Shown in pieces: positions 1 to 7,442 of a stretch of DNA of 20,632 nucleotides. The DNA is taken from assembly GCA_902782505.1 (NCBI GenBank), contig CACZNO010000121.1, forward strand, positions 1-20,632, written 5' to 3'. The notes under the pieces are model-generated. The model searched no databases. It saw only the letters and a list, made by a program, of their open reading frames with translations, and was not told where the DNA came from. How positions within the stretch are numbered: the stretch's first letter is position 1; every line of letters starts with the position of its first letter. Source of the stretch: an uncultured Erysipelotrichaceae bacterium. Its GTDB lineage: Bacteria; Bacillota_I; Bacilli_A; Erysipelotrichales; Erysipelotrichaceae. Made by a program: the position numbers and the translations under genes.

Positions 1-32
1 AGGGAGGCAACTTCCTTACGAAGTGCCTCCCT
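1..32 (-). terminator. Probable terminator of the Nudix gene (edge of window)
   Basis: An inverted repeat lies just after the stop codon of the minus-strand Nudix gene. The arms AGGGAGGCAACTTC and GAAGTGCCTCCCT pair with a single bulged base around the loop CTTAC. The U-tract expected on the minus strand would fall outside the window, so the call rests on the hairpin and its position only. Confidence 0.5.
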
Positions 33-48
33 TCCGCGGGTCTCTTTT

Positions 49-579
49 TTATTTTTCCTTTCGCTTAGCCAGGGCATCTTTCAGGATATCCGCGTGATCA
101 AATGCCAGATCTTCTTCCCGTAACACAATCTCCCCGCAGGTCAGAACCAGTTCCGGTGTTTCATTGATTCTGAACCACCCGACTTTTTCCGCGTCATCTG
201 CCGCAACCGGCCGGACGTCCCTGCCGGTCACATCCGCCATATAGGCCGCGGACACGGTCCATCCGCGCGGATCTCTTCCCGGTTTGGAATACACGCCGAC
301 CAGCGTCAGATCCTTCATCTTCAGGCCGGTTTCTTCCTCGAGTTCCCGTCTTGCCGTGTTGATCAGTTCCTCGTTTTTCTCCGCAAATCCGCCCGGCGTT
401 GCCCAGCATCCCAGATACGGATGACCGCCTCTTCGAATCAACAAAACTTCTTCCCCGCGGAAAATCACGATATCCGCCGTCAGGGAAGGTTTCGGAAATT
501 TGTCGGAATTGTATCCGCGAAGGTATTCTTCCTCGGTCAAACCGTTTTTATCTACACGCGTAAGATCTCTTTTGGCCAT
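49..579 (-). CDS. Nudix hydrolase (ADP-ribose pyrophosphatase-like)
   Basis: A 176-residue Nudix hydrolase, a family that cleaves nucleoside diphosphates linked to another group. The Nudix box is complete: G64, E70, then R78-E79-L80-x-E82-E83-x-G85-L86, which matches Gx5Ex7REUxEExGU and includes the metal-binding glutamates. It is preceded by a beta strand (LTADIVIF, about residues 33-40) and the WATPGG segment (59-64). This architecture, with a short N-terminal extension, is common in ADP-ribose pyrophosphatase-like and NrtR-like Nudix proteins, but no winged-helix domain follows, so it is an enzyme and not an NrtR regulator. The start is supported by AAGGAG about 8 bases before the ATG. It follows the terminator of the ABC-transporter operon, so it is probably a separate unit. 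The substrate cannot be decided from sequence alone. Confidence 0.9.
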   Translation of the reverse strand: MAKRDLTRVDKNGLTEEEYLRGYNSDKFPKPSLTADIVIFRGEEVLLIRRGGHPYLGCWATPGGFAEKNEELINTARRELEEETGLKMKDLTLVGVYSKPGRDPRGWTVSAAYMADVTGRDVRPVAADDAEKVGWFRINETPELVLTCGEIVLREEDLAFDHADILKDALAKRKEK

Positions 580-599
580 GAGTATTCTCCTTTTTTCTC

Positions 600-605
600 A
601 TTTTA
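600..605 (-). promoter_or_regulatory. Possible -10 element of the Nudix gene
   Basis: On the minus strand TAAAAT is preceded by TGG, giving an extended -10 (TGnTAAAAT), about 20 bases before the Nudix start codon and directly after the operon terminator. No convincing -35 exists because that position falls in the terminator hairpin. Confidence 0.35.
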
Positions 606-610
606 CCACG

Positions 611-637
611 AAAAAGCCCGGGCAGATTCCCGGGCTT
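611..637 (-). terminator. Rho-independent terminator of the sugar ABC operon
   Basis: A perfect 9-bp stem (AAGCCCGGG / CCCGGGCTT, loop CAGATT or its complement) is followed on the minus strand by TTTTT. It lies 9 bases after the stop codon of the 99-residue protein and so marks the end of the transporter operon. Confidence 0.9.
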
Positions 638-645
638 CGTCTTGT

Positions 646-945
646 TTATTCTTCTTCCGACACACGGTATCGCAGGGAAACCGCGCTTTGTTCGAGAAGA
701 TGTTTCGCATCGGCGGAAATCCAATCCGTATAGACCGCCGCCGCACGGCCTTCGAGAAGCAGTTTTGCGGTTTTTGCGTCCACTTTTCGTAAGACCATAT
801 ACGAGTTTTCCGGAATGCCTTCCTTCCGCCATTGTTCCAGCGGAGAATTCGCCGGATCTTTCCCGGTGAAGACTCCTTTGGGACCGATGGAGACGAAGGC
901 GTATTCTTCCAGAAGAAGTTCGGGATGCGGAGTCCCTTTCGGCAT
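646..945 (-). CDS. Hypothetical 99-residue protein coupled to the sugar ABC permease
   Basis: I do not recognise this protein. It has 99 residues, is soluble in appearance (no signal peptide or membrane segment) and is mixed in charge with an acidic end (VSEEE). Its start codon overlaps the stop codon of the upstream permease by one base (TAATG), and only a weak AAGGG lies 3 bases before the ATG, so translation probably depends on ribosomes finishing the permease. A strong terminator follows at once, so it is the last gene of the transporter operon. The coupling argues that it is a real gene and that its product is needed with the transporter, perhaps as a small accessory or sugar-handling protein; that role is inference. 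No family could be assigned by eye. Confidence 0.75.
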   Translation of the reverse strand: MPKGTPHPELLLEEYAFVSIGPKGVFTGKDPANSPLEQWRKEGIPENSYMVLRKVDAKTAKLLLEGRAAAVYTDWISADAKHLLEQSAVSLRYRVSEEE

Positions 946-1772
946 TATCCCTTGATACCGCCGCGGGCAACGCCGTTGACGATGTACTTACGGGCGAATA
1001 AGAACAGGATGATCATCGGCAATACGCAGACCGTCGCCGCCGCCAACTGTAACTGCGGGTTGGAGCCTTCATCCGACATAAAGACGAATAACCCCATCGG
1101 CAACGTACGTAATTTGTCGACATGGATCGTCAGCTGGGTCCACATGAAGGAGTTCCAGCAGGCAATCGCATCCAGAAGGATAATGGTTACCAAGCTCGGT
1201 TTCGCAATCGGAACCATAACTCTCCAGAGGTATTTCCAGTTCGAAGCGCCGTCAATACGCGCGCTGTAGTATAAGCTGTCCGGAATCGAATCGAAGAAGT
1301 TCTTCAGAATGTAGGTGTAGAAGATCGAGGTCGAGAACGGGAGGATCAATACCGGAAGGGTGTCGACCAATCCCAGTTTGGTGACCGTCTGATAGTTCGT
1401 GATGACAAGCATTTCAAACGGAACCATCATTAACGACAACAACAGTCCGAAAATCACTTCTCTTCCCGGGAAACGCATGCGGGAGAACCCGAACGCGCCC
1501 AGGATCGTTGTAATACTGGTCAAAATGACGCAGCTTACCGTTACGACTACCGAGTTTAAGAAGTAACGCGCAAACGGAGCGGCCTTGAACGCTTCTACGA
1601 AGTTCGAAACATTCAGCCAGTTCGACGGAATCCATACCGGCGGATACGAGTTGTATTCCGCGGCTGTCTTGAACGACGACGCGATCATCCAGTAGAACGG
1701 GAAGATCATGATCAGGGCGCCGATAATCAGGAAGAAGTAGGTAAAGAAGGTGCTAACTTTTTTCTTTGTCAT
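945..1772 (-). CDS. Carbohydrate ABC transporter permease, MalG/UgpE type
   Basis: Inner-membrane subunit of a CUT1-type carbohydrate importer, 275 residues, the usual length of the MalG family. It begins with a short cytoplasmic KKK segment and a first membrane helix (about 9-31) and shows the typical six-helix pattern. The EAA loop that docks on the ATPase is clear at about residues 169-192 (YYSARIDGAS followed by MVPIAKPS), and the later CWNSFMW segment is also typical. The SD AGGAGG overlaps the stop codon of the preceding MalF-type permease (TAGGAGG), 8 bases before this ATG. It acts with the 1785-2705 permease, the 2705-3760 ATPase and the binding protein at 3899-5209. The substrate is not fixed by sequence; UgpE-like sn-glycerol-3-phosphate carriers belong to the same superfamily. 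Confidence 0.93.
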   Translation of the reverse strand: MTKKKVSTFFTYFFLIIGALIMIFPFYWMIASSFKTAAEYNSYPPVWIPSNWLNVSNFVEAFKAAPFARYFLNSVVVTVSCVILTSITTILGAFGFSRMRFPGREVIFGLLLSLMMVPFEMLVITNYQTVTKLGLVDTLPVLILPFSTSIFYTYILKNFFDSIPDSLYYSARIDGASNWKYLWRVMVPIAKPSLVTIILLDAIACWNSFMWTQLTIHVDKLRTLPMGLFVFMSDEGSNPQLQLAAATVCVLPMIILFLFARKYIVNGVARGGIKG

Positions 1773-1784
1773 GATTGGTTCCTC

Positions 1785-2705
1785 CTAGTTGTCAAACTTC
1801 TTCTGCACCCAGCGCTGCAGCATCGTAAACGCGAAGATAATGAAGAACAGGATAATCGACGCGGCTGCCGCACGGCCTAACTGGCGGTTCGCGTAGAACT
1901 GTTCCTTGATGTAGTAAACCATCGTGTACAGGTTTCGTCCGGTGACGCCGGCTGCGCCGCGCCAGAACGGAATAACTTCGTTATAGACCTTGAAGCTCGA
2001 AATCAGGTTGACGATCATGGTTAAGAAGATCGTCGGCATCAGAAGCGGTACGGTAATTCTCCGGAAAATGGTAGAGGAATTCGCGCCGTCGACTTCCGCC
2101 GCCGTATAGTACAGCGGGTCGATGTTCTGCAGGCCGCTTAACAACAGAATGATCGTAAACGGCATGATGTTCCAGATACCGAAGATGATAACGGCCGCCA
2201 GGTTGTACGGTCCGGTACCCGCAATCGCGCCTAACCAGTCGATCGGTTTGGCGCCGAACGTCGTCAGGATCGTATTGATGATACCGATATCCTTATTGAA
2301 CATGTACTTGAAGACCAAGCCTACCGCGATGGAAGAAGTTACCAGCGGTAAGAAGAACGCCGTATGGAAGAAGGCGATTCCCTTGATTTTCTTGTTCAGA
2401 AGGTTCGCAATCAAAACGGATAACACCGTCGAGACCGGAACGACCGTAAATACGTAGATGAACGTATTCTTTAACGCCACTGCGAAGTTCTTATCGCCGA
2501 TTACTTTCGTAAAGTTTCCGATGCCCCATCCCGTGAACGCGCCGGAAAGACGATAGCCTTCCTTGAAGGACATAATGACAACATTAACAACCGGATATAA
2601 CGTGAAGATCACGAGGCCTAATGCGAACGGAATCAAATAGATCAACGGCTCGAATTTCCGGTTAAATATCGTGTCGTTGGTTCCGCTCTTGTTTTTCGCA
2701 GCCAT
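1785..2705 (-). CDS. Carbohydrate ABC transporter permease, MalF/UgpA type
   Basis: Membrane partner of the MalG-type permease in a CUT1 importer, 306 residues. After a polar N terminus (NKSGTND) the first membrane helix spans roughly residues 21-45. The EAA loop is at about residues 200-225 (YYTAAEVDGANS, then ITVPLLMP), with the conserved glycine that contacts the ATPase. The length fits UgpA/MsmF-like proteins, which lack the long periplasmic loop of enterobacterial MalF. The start codon overlaps the ATPase stop by one base (TAATG), and CAGGAG lies about 11 bases upstream, so the ATPase and this permease are translationally linked. Family assignment is firm, substrate is not. Confidence 0.93.
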   Translation of the reverse strand: MAAKNKSGTNDTIFNRKFEPLIYLIPFALGLVIFTLYPVVNVVIMSFKEGYRLSGAFTGWGIGNFTKVIGDKNFAVALKNTFIYVFTVVPVSTVLSVLIANLLNKKIKGIAFFHTAFFLPLVTSSIAVGLVFKYMFNKDIGIINTILTTFGAKPIDWLGAIAGTGPYNLAAVIIFGIWNIMPFTIILLLSGLQNIDPLYYTAAEVDGANSSTIFRRITVPLLMPTIFLTMIVNLISSFKVYNEVIPFWRGAAGVTGRNLYTMVYYIKEQFYANRQLGRAAAASIILFFIIFAFTMLQRWVQKKFDN

Positions 2706-3760
2706 TAAATTCTGGCTCCTGTTTCTCTGTCGAATAAGAAGCTGCCTTTCTTGCGGAGCTTGATATTGACGGAATCGCCTACCGCGAATTCATAGTCATT
2801 GGACAGATAAACACGGATCGTCTGGTTACCGACATTGACGAACGCCAGTTCTTCCTTACCCATCGTGTATCTCTGTTTAATGACCGCGGTCAGGTCAACC
2901 TGCGGCTGGTTCAGCTGAATCGCTTCCGGACGGATGCCTAAGACAACGGTCTGACCTTCCTTGACATTCGGATTGTCGATGTTGACTGTCGCGCTGCCGT
3001 CTTCGAGTACGAACTTGCCGTCTTTGATATAACCGTATAATTTGTTGATCGGCGGGTTGCCTAAGAAGCTTGCGACGAATTCGTTATGCGGATCATCGTA
3101 TAACGTCTGTGCGTCGCTGACCTGCTGTAAGTGACCGTCTTTCATCAATACGATCTTATCGGAAATGGACATCGCTTCTTCCTGGTCATGCGTAACGAAA
3201 ATCGTGGTTACGCCGGTTTCCTGCTGGATACGGCGGATTTCTTCACGCATTTCCAGACGTAATCTCGCGTCCAGGTTGGATAACGGTTCGTCCAGAAGTA
3301 ACAGACGCGGCTGTTTCACAAGCGCACGAGCGATTGCGACACGCTGCTGCTGACCGCCGGACAACGCCTTCGGTTTACGGTCTAAATACTTGTCGATCTG
3401 GACCAGTCTCGCCATTTCCGTGGCTCTCTTGATCCGTTCTTCCTTCGGAACCTTTTTGATTTCCAGCGGGAAGCTGATGTTTTCCAAAACCGTCATATGC
3501 GGATATAACGCATAGTTCTGGAATACAAGGCCGACACCGCGGTTCTGAGGAGGCACTTTCGTTACATCGTCCTCATCGAAATAGATGTGTCCTTCCGTTA
3601 CCGGCAGAATACCCGACAGCATATTCAGCGTCGTGGATTTTCCGCATCCGGAAGGTCCGAGTAACGCAACGAGTTCCCCGTCCTCGAAGGTCATGTTAAA
3701 ATTGTCAACTGCTACTGCATCATCAAATCTTTTGGTTAAATTTTCAATTTTTACCCGCAT
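2705..3760 (-). CDS. Sugar ABC transporter ATPase, MsmK/UgpC type
   Basis: ATP-hydrolysing subunit of the carbohydrate importer, 351 residues. Walker A is GPSGCGKST (35-43), the Q-loop glutamine is Q81, the ABC signature LSGGQQQR is at 133-140, Walker B LLLLDE at 153-158 and the switch histidine is H191. About 110 residues after the nucleotide domain form the TOBE/regulatory domain seen in MalK, MsmK and UgpC. The frame is open for 11 more codons from a TTG at 3793, but ATG 3760 is preferred: it has AAGGAG 10 bases upstream, gives the usual start MRVKIENLTKRF, and the earlier TTG lies upstream of the probable -10 box at 3783-3788. It is the first gene of a four-gene operon. MsmK-like ATPases can serve more than one importer in some Bacillota. 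Confidence 0.95.
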   Translation of the reverse strand: MRVKIENLTKRFDDAVAVDNFNMTFEDGELVALLGPSGCGKSTTLNMLSGILPVTEGHIYFDEDDVTKVPPQNRGVGLVFQNYALYPHMTVLENISFPLEIKKVPKEERIKRATEMARLVQIDKYLDRKPKALSGGQQQRVAIARALVKQPRLLLLDEPLSNLDARLRLEMREEIRRIQQETGVTTIFVTHDQEEAMSISDKIVLMKDGHLQQVSDAQTLYDDPHNEFVASFLGNPPINKLYGYIKDGKFVLEDGSATVNIDNPNVKEGQTVVLGIRPEAIQLNQPQVDLTAVIKQRYTMGKEELAFVNVGNQTIRVYLSNDYEFAVGDSVNIKLRKKGSFLFDRETGARI

Positions 3761-3782
3761 AAAGCCCTTTCTCCTTGATTTT

Positions 3783-3788
3783 ATTATA
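3783..3788 (-). promoter_or_regulatory. -10 element of the ATPase-permease operon
   Basis: A perfect TATAAT lies 22 bases before the preferred ATPase start, after the terminator of the binding-protein gene. The best -35 candidate, TTGAGT at 3803-3808, is only 14 bases away, shorter than the usual 16-18, so either an activator helps or the -35 is weak. It supports separate transcription of the ATPase/permease genes. Confidence 0.5.
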
Positions 3789-3850
3789 CCCAAAACTCAT
3801 CGACTCAACGACCCCTTGATGCGTTTTTTTTCTCCTTTTCCGGAATATAT

Positions 3851-3875
3851 AAAAAACCGGGCATATTCACCCGGT
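3851..3875 (-). terminator. Terminator after the sugar-binding protein gene
   Basis: A 6-bp GC-rich stem (ACCGGG / CCCGGT) with an 8-base loop is followed by TTTTTT on the minus strand. It sits about 25 bases after the binding-protein stop and before the promoter of the ATPase gene, so the binding protein can be made in excess of the membrane subunits; partial read-through is also possible. Confidence 0.8.
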
Positions 3876-3898
3876 CTTTGCGAGATTGTTGAAAAATC

Positions 3899-5209
3899 TT
3901 ATAACTGATCGTTTACGTATTCGATTGCGTTCTTGACTGCCTGTTCACCGGAAACACCAGCCGCAGCGTCCGCCATCGCGTTCTTTAACGCATTACGGAC
4001 ATACTGAATCGCCGGTACAGCGATGAAGGAACCAGCGCTTTCCGGACGTAACGCCAACAGAGCCTTGACAGCGTCGGTGCCGTTGCCCAGGAATGCTTTG
4101 TAGGTCGCGTTATCCTGCGTGGTGGTTAATGCGGTCATGTAGTTGCAAGCTTCGCACCAGCCGGCATTGACTTCCGGTTTCGCGAAGTATTCCAAGAATG
4201 CAGCCGCTGCCTGCGCTCTCGCTTCGTCATCATAGTTGAAGATCATGACGCCGCGGTTCCACGCCGGAGTCCATTCCTTGTCGCCCTTGGTCTGCGGCAT
4301 CGGTGCTACATCCCACGGTGCGCTCAGATACGGGGAACCCGCAACGGAGCCGACATACATCGCGATGTTGTATGCGTTGTAGTCACTGGAGAAATAGTTG
4401 TCCAGCGTCGGGTTGGAAAGGAATAAACCTTCCTGGCAGCCCTTTCCGTACCAGTCTAATGCTGCGTATACTTTCGGATCCGCGAACTTGCATTCTTTCG
4501 CGTTGTTGTCCCAGATTTCAACGCCGTTCTGCATGATCATGGACTGTAATACGTCGGTCGGAGAGTCAACCGCGAAGCCCCACGGATGTTTCGTGCCCGC
4601 TACACCCGGGTCTTCCTTCGCTACATGATAAACAACCTTATCGTTTTCCGTGGTCGTCCAGACAAACAGCTGGTTGATGACCTTGGAAGCTTCATAAACT
4701 TCGTCCCAGTTCGTCGGAACAGCGACACCTGCCGCTTCCAGTAATTCCGGATTGTAGAATAATACCGGTCCGGAGAAGACGATCGGGAATACATGCATCT
4801 TGCCGTCTTCGAAGGAAGTCGCTTCTTCTTTCGCGCCAGCGCTTAATGCTTTCTGCAGATCTTCGCTCAGATATTCATCCAACGCGATAACCTTGTTGTC
4901 TTCCACATAGGTAGCCGCCGTGGAAGCGTAGTCGATGATGATGTCCGGTCCGTTCTTCGCCATAACAGCCTGATAAACGGAATCCGCGAATCCCTGGTTG
5001 CTCTGGGAAGTCGCCGTAATCTTGAACTTGTCCTGGGAAGCGTTGAAGTCTTCAACAGCCTTCAGCAGATAAGTTTCCTGACCTTGGGTATAGGTGTACC
5101 AGATGGTAGCTTCGCCGTGATCAACCGCTTCGTGCTGATTCTTCTTACCGCATGCTGTCAGGCCCATGACCATCGCCAGCACCAGTAATACCGTTAACAA
5201 TTTTTTCAT
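3899..5209 (-). CDS. Extracellular sugar-binding lipoprotein of ABC importer (UgpB/MalE-like)
   Basis: Solute-binding protein of the CUT1 importer encoded next to it, 436 residues from the chosen start. MKKLLTVLLVLAMVMGLTAC is a lipoprotein signal peptide with lipobox LTAC and lipidated Cys20, which would hold it on the outer face of the membrane. The mature part has features of the bacterial family 1 binding proteins: EATIWYTYTQG at the start of the first lobe, GPVLFYNPELLEAAG with VPTNWDE, and AMYVGSVAGSPYL and APMPQTKGD in the second lobe; WCEACNYMTAL near the end recalls UgpB-like proteins. The frame extends 16 codons upstream, but ATG 5209 has a strong AGGAGG 5 bases before it and begins the signal peptide. 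The substrate is not determined; a sugar, oligosaccharide or glycerophosphoryl compound is possible. Confidence 0.93.
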   Translation of the reverse strand: MKKLLTVLLVLAMVMGLTACGKKNQHEAVDHGEATIWYTYTQGQETYLLKAVEDFNASQDKFKITATSQSNQGFADSVYQAVMAKNGPDIIIDYASTAATYVEDNKVIALDEYLSEDLQKALSAGAKEEATSFEDGKMHVFPIVFSGPVLFYNPELLEAAGVAVPTNWDEVYEASKVINQLFVWTTTENDKVVYHVAKEDPGVAGTKHPWGFAVDSPTDVLQSMIMQNGVEIWDNNAKECKFADPKVYAALDWYGKGCQEGLFLSNPTLDNYFSSDYNAYNIAMYVGSVAGSPYLSAPWDVAPMPQTKGDKEWTPAWNRGVMIFNYDDEARAQAAAAFLEYFAKPEVNAGWCEACNYMTALTTTQDNATYKAFLGNGTDAVKALLALRPESAGSFIAVPAIQYVRNALKNAMADAAAGVSGEQAVKNAIEYVNDQL

Positions 5210-5237
5210 AATTTCCTCCTTTTTGAAAAAATAGTTT

Positions 5238-5265
5238 CCTATAGATACAGTATACACTGTTTCTA
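5238..5265 (-). promoter_or_regulatory. Possible promoter and operator of the sugar-binding protein gene
   Basis: Only 53 bases separate this gene from the upstream FRG-domain gene. A tentative sigma-A pair is TAGAAA (5260-5265), 16 bases, TATAGG (5238-5243). The spacer holds the inverted repeat ACAGT-ATAC-ACTGT (5247-5260), which could be a regulator site. TATACT at 5249-5254 is an alternative -10. None of these has a strong -35, so the details are uncertain. Confidence 0.35.
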
Positions 5266-6090
5266 GTCTTCGTGGGTATCGCGATTTTTATTATATCGCG
5301 GTCCCAAATCGGCATAACGCCTCGTCATCCACTTACAGATCCCCGCGAAACCCGGATAGATCGTCCGTTCGGAGATGTTGATGTAATCCAGTTTATCGCG
5401 GATCTCCAGTTTCACTTCTTTCGGAATCACGATCCGGTATCCGAAGTTCTCGTCATCTTCCGGAATCAGTTCGCCCAATAGCGTATGCGGATCCGATACG
5501 ACGGAAAACAGCGAATACTGTCCCGAGATGCGGTTGGTAATGCTGGCAGGTTCATAGAAAAGTACGAACGGTTCATCGGACATGCCCTTCAGCGCGTCAA
5601 AGTCCGGCACTTCCTTTTCCAGCATTTCTGTCGTGAAACTGTTGGAGTTCTCTTTTTTCAGCAATTCCCGCAGTTTTTTCGGCATCTGGGATTTCAGTTT
5701 GACAAAGTTGATGCACAGAATCGCCCCGTCTTCATCGTACATGTCAAGATCTTCCGTTGCGAAGTGCGCCGCCACCAGCGGGGAATACGACCAGTCCAGC
5801 AGTCTTGTCGGCAAGCCATAGTGCTGCCCTAACGTGATCGTGGTCCAGAATCCGTTATATGTACCCATCTCCGCGTACGCATATTTCCGGAAGTTCCGGA
5901 TCAGGGATTCCTCGAGTTCCAGTTTATGTCCGCAATACCTGTTCAGCTTGGGAACCCATCCGCTGACCGACGCGTCGTTTAACCCGCGGTAAATGAAATT
6001 GGTGCGGTAACGCATCAGATTCGGATCCCACGCGCCTTTAAAGATCACGTGCTGCAGTTCATCCCAGTTGTGTATTACGACATCCTTCAT
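5263..6090 (-). CDS. FRG domain-containing protein
   Basis: A 275-residue protein with the FRG domain, named after its F-x-x-R-G motif, visible as FIYRG at residues 32-36. The second conserved block is QHYGLPTRLLDW (89-100) followed by SYSPLVAAHFAT. No membrane segment or signal peptide is seen. The molecular activity of FRG proteins is not established as far as I know; many occur in accessory regions, but the neighbours here are metabolic and cell-wall genes. The frame is open 7 codons upstream, but ATG 6090 is preferred: GGGGAAGG lies about 6 bases before it and the -10 box at 6114-6119 would place transcription start near 6107, just before or inside the alternative start. It lies 53 bases before the sugar-binding protein with no terminator in between, so read-through is possible. 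Confidence 0.85.
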   Translation of the reverse strand: MKDVVIHNWDELQHVIFKGAWDPNLMRYRTNFIYRGLNDASVSGWVPKLNRYCGHKLELEESLIRNFRKYAYAEMGTYNGFWTTITLGQHYGLPTRLLDWSYSPLVAAHFATEDLDMYDEDGAILCINFVKLKSQMPKKLRELLKKENSNSFTTEMLEKEVPDFDALKGMSDEPFVLFYEPASITNRISGQYSLFSVVSDPHTLLGELIPEDDENFGYRIVIPKEVKLEIRDKLDYINISERTIYPGFAGICKWMTRRYADLGPRYNKNRDTHED

Positions 6091-6113
6091 AAGGCACCTT
6101 CCCCAACGCACCT

Positions 6114-6119
6114 ATTATA
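6114..6119 (-). promoter_or_regulatory. -10 element of the FRG-domain gene
   Basis: A perfect TATAAT lies 24 bases before the preferred start codon and just after the terminator of the carboxypeptidase gene. No good -35 is visible, as that position overlaps the terminator hairpin. Confidence 0.45.
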
Positions 6120-6120
6120 G

Positions 6121-6160
6121 CAAAACAAACCCCGTTTTTCTCAGAAACACGGGGTATTTT
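6121..6160 (-). terminator. Terminator after the D-Ala-D-Ala carboxypeptidase gene
   Basis: Hairpin CCCCGT / ACGGGG (6130-6135 with 6149-6154), extended inward by TTTC/GAAA after one mismatch. The minus strand continues with TTTGTTTT and the plus strand with TATTTTTT, so it could work both ways, but only minus-strand genes flank it. Confidence 0.8.
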
Positions 6161-6167
6161 TTCAGAT

Positions 6168-7430
6168 TTATTCTTCCCGATCCGCCGGCCGGTTCACCAG
6201 TTTCAGAACTCCCAGAATCAAGCCCAATAACGCGAACAGAACCGTCGGAAGTCCGCCGACCGCCGTCAGGATATTCACGGCTTTGTTGGTTTGCGCGGGC
6301 ACCCGGACGCTGACTTCCATTGTATAGACCAGCGTATCTTTTTCAAAGGCTCCGATCGTACCTGTAATAGTCCGTTCCTTGGAAGAAGGCATGACGCCTT
6401 CCGGGAAACTGACCCGTTTGAAGGTAAGTTCCGCTTCTTTCGGCGCGTCGACCGGGAAAATTCCTTCTTCCCGGATCGGAATCTCTTCGTTGGTCAGAAG
6501 ACGGTGTACGCGCAGCGTCCCGAAGTCTCCGGTGCTGACATCCATGTCCTTGCGCTCGTACTCCGCGTAGAGTTTCTTCGCGATGACTGCGGTATCCTCG
6601 AAATGCGTAGCGGCATAATAATCCGTATCCGCGTGCGCCGTCACGATTCCGATATTCATCCCGTTGAACCGGCACCAGGCCGCCAGACAATGTCCCGCCT
6701 TCCCGGTATAGCCGGCTTTCCCGCCGCGGAATCCCGGAATGCTGTATTGATTGGCATAGTACCACGCAGAGGAATCCAGATCCAGCCCGTCGGGATAAAC
6801 CGTACAGGGCGTCATATGATACGACGTCTGACTCGCCGCGTTGCGGAAATCCTCATTTTCCGCACAGTATTTCAATAGAACAGCGATGTCCTCGCAAGTG
6901 CTGTAGTGGTTCTCATCGTGCATTCCCGAAGTATTCGTGAAGTGCGTGTTCTTCATGCCGATTTCCTTCGCCTTCGTGTTCATGAGTTCCACAAACGCCG
7001 GAATGCTGCCGGATACCCCGACCGCGATCGCGTTGGTGGAATCCGCCGCCGATAACATCATCGAAGAATAAATCAAGTCCCGCACCGTCGGCAGATCATC
7101 CGCCCAGAATCCGACGACCGTCGCGTCCCCGAGATCGTCCACCATCACCTGGGTGATCTTCACGTATTCATTCCAGTCATCCCAGTGTTCCATCGCCAGA
7201 ATCACCGTCATCAGCTTCGTCATAGACGCCGGGTACATTTTCTCGGTGCCTTTCTTATCCGCCAGCACCTGTCCGTTATCAAAGTCCAGCACGTACACAA
7301 AATCGCTGGCGAGCGTTTCCGCCGTCCCGTTCACCGCGGGATACCCTTCCGCCTTCACCGGCTTTATCCCCGTCACCAGAATCATCGCGGCCATCATTAC
7401 CGCGGCAAGTTTTTTACCTAATTTCGTCAT
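6168..7430 (-). CDS. Serine D-Ala-D-Ala carboxypeptidase-like protein (peptidase S11), KAG variant
   Basis: A penicillin-binding, DacA/DacF-type protein of 420 residues that would trim the last D-alanine from peptidoglycan side chains outside the membrane. It has an N-terminal signal peptide (KLGKK, hydrophobic stretch, likely cleavage after VKA, residue 27), the catalytic SMTK box (Ser69, Lys72), and STN (Ser131-Asn133). The third box, normally KTG, reads K238-A239-G240 within RGGKAGYTGKAG, an unusual loss of the threonine. The C-terminal domain ends in one hydrophobic helix (about 386-412), which would anchor it in the membrane. The frame is open from a TTG at 7481, but the signal peptide begins at ATG 7430. 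No ribosome binding site is visible there; a TATAAT lies only 6 bases upstream, so the mRNA may be leaderless. An ATG at 7445 is an alternative. Confidence 0.88.
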   Translation of the reverse strand: MTKLGKKLAAVMMAAMILVTGIKPVKAEGYPAVNGTAETLASDFVYVLDFDNGQVLADKKGTEKMYPASMTKLMTVILAMEHWDDWNEYVKITQVMVDDLGDATVVGFWADDLPTVRDLIYSSMMLSAADSTNAIAVGVSGSIPAFVELMNTKAKEIGMKNTHFTNTSGMHDENHYSTCEDIAVLLKYCAENEDFRNAASQTSYHMTPCTVYPDGLDLDSSAWYYANQYSIPGFRGGKAGYTGKAGHCLAAWCRFNGMNIGIVTAHADTDYYAATHFEDTAVIAKKLYAEYERKDMDVSTGDFGTLRVHRLLTNEEIPIREEGIFPVDAPKEAELTFKRVSFPEGVMPSSKERTITGTIGAFEKDTLVYTMEVSVRVPAQTNKAVNILTAVGGLPTVLFALLGLILGVLKLVNRPADREE

Positions 7431-7436
7431 GTATTC

Positions 7437-7442
7437 ATTATA
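7437..7442 (-). promoter_or_regulatory. -10 element overlapping the start of the carboxypeptidase gene
   Basis: TATAAT on the minus strand ends 6 bases before ATG 7430, so transcription from it would begin at or next to the start codon. The -35 region (TTTCCG or TTCCGT) is poor. The match could be chance, since the stretch is AT-rich. Confidence 0.35.
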
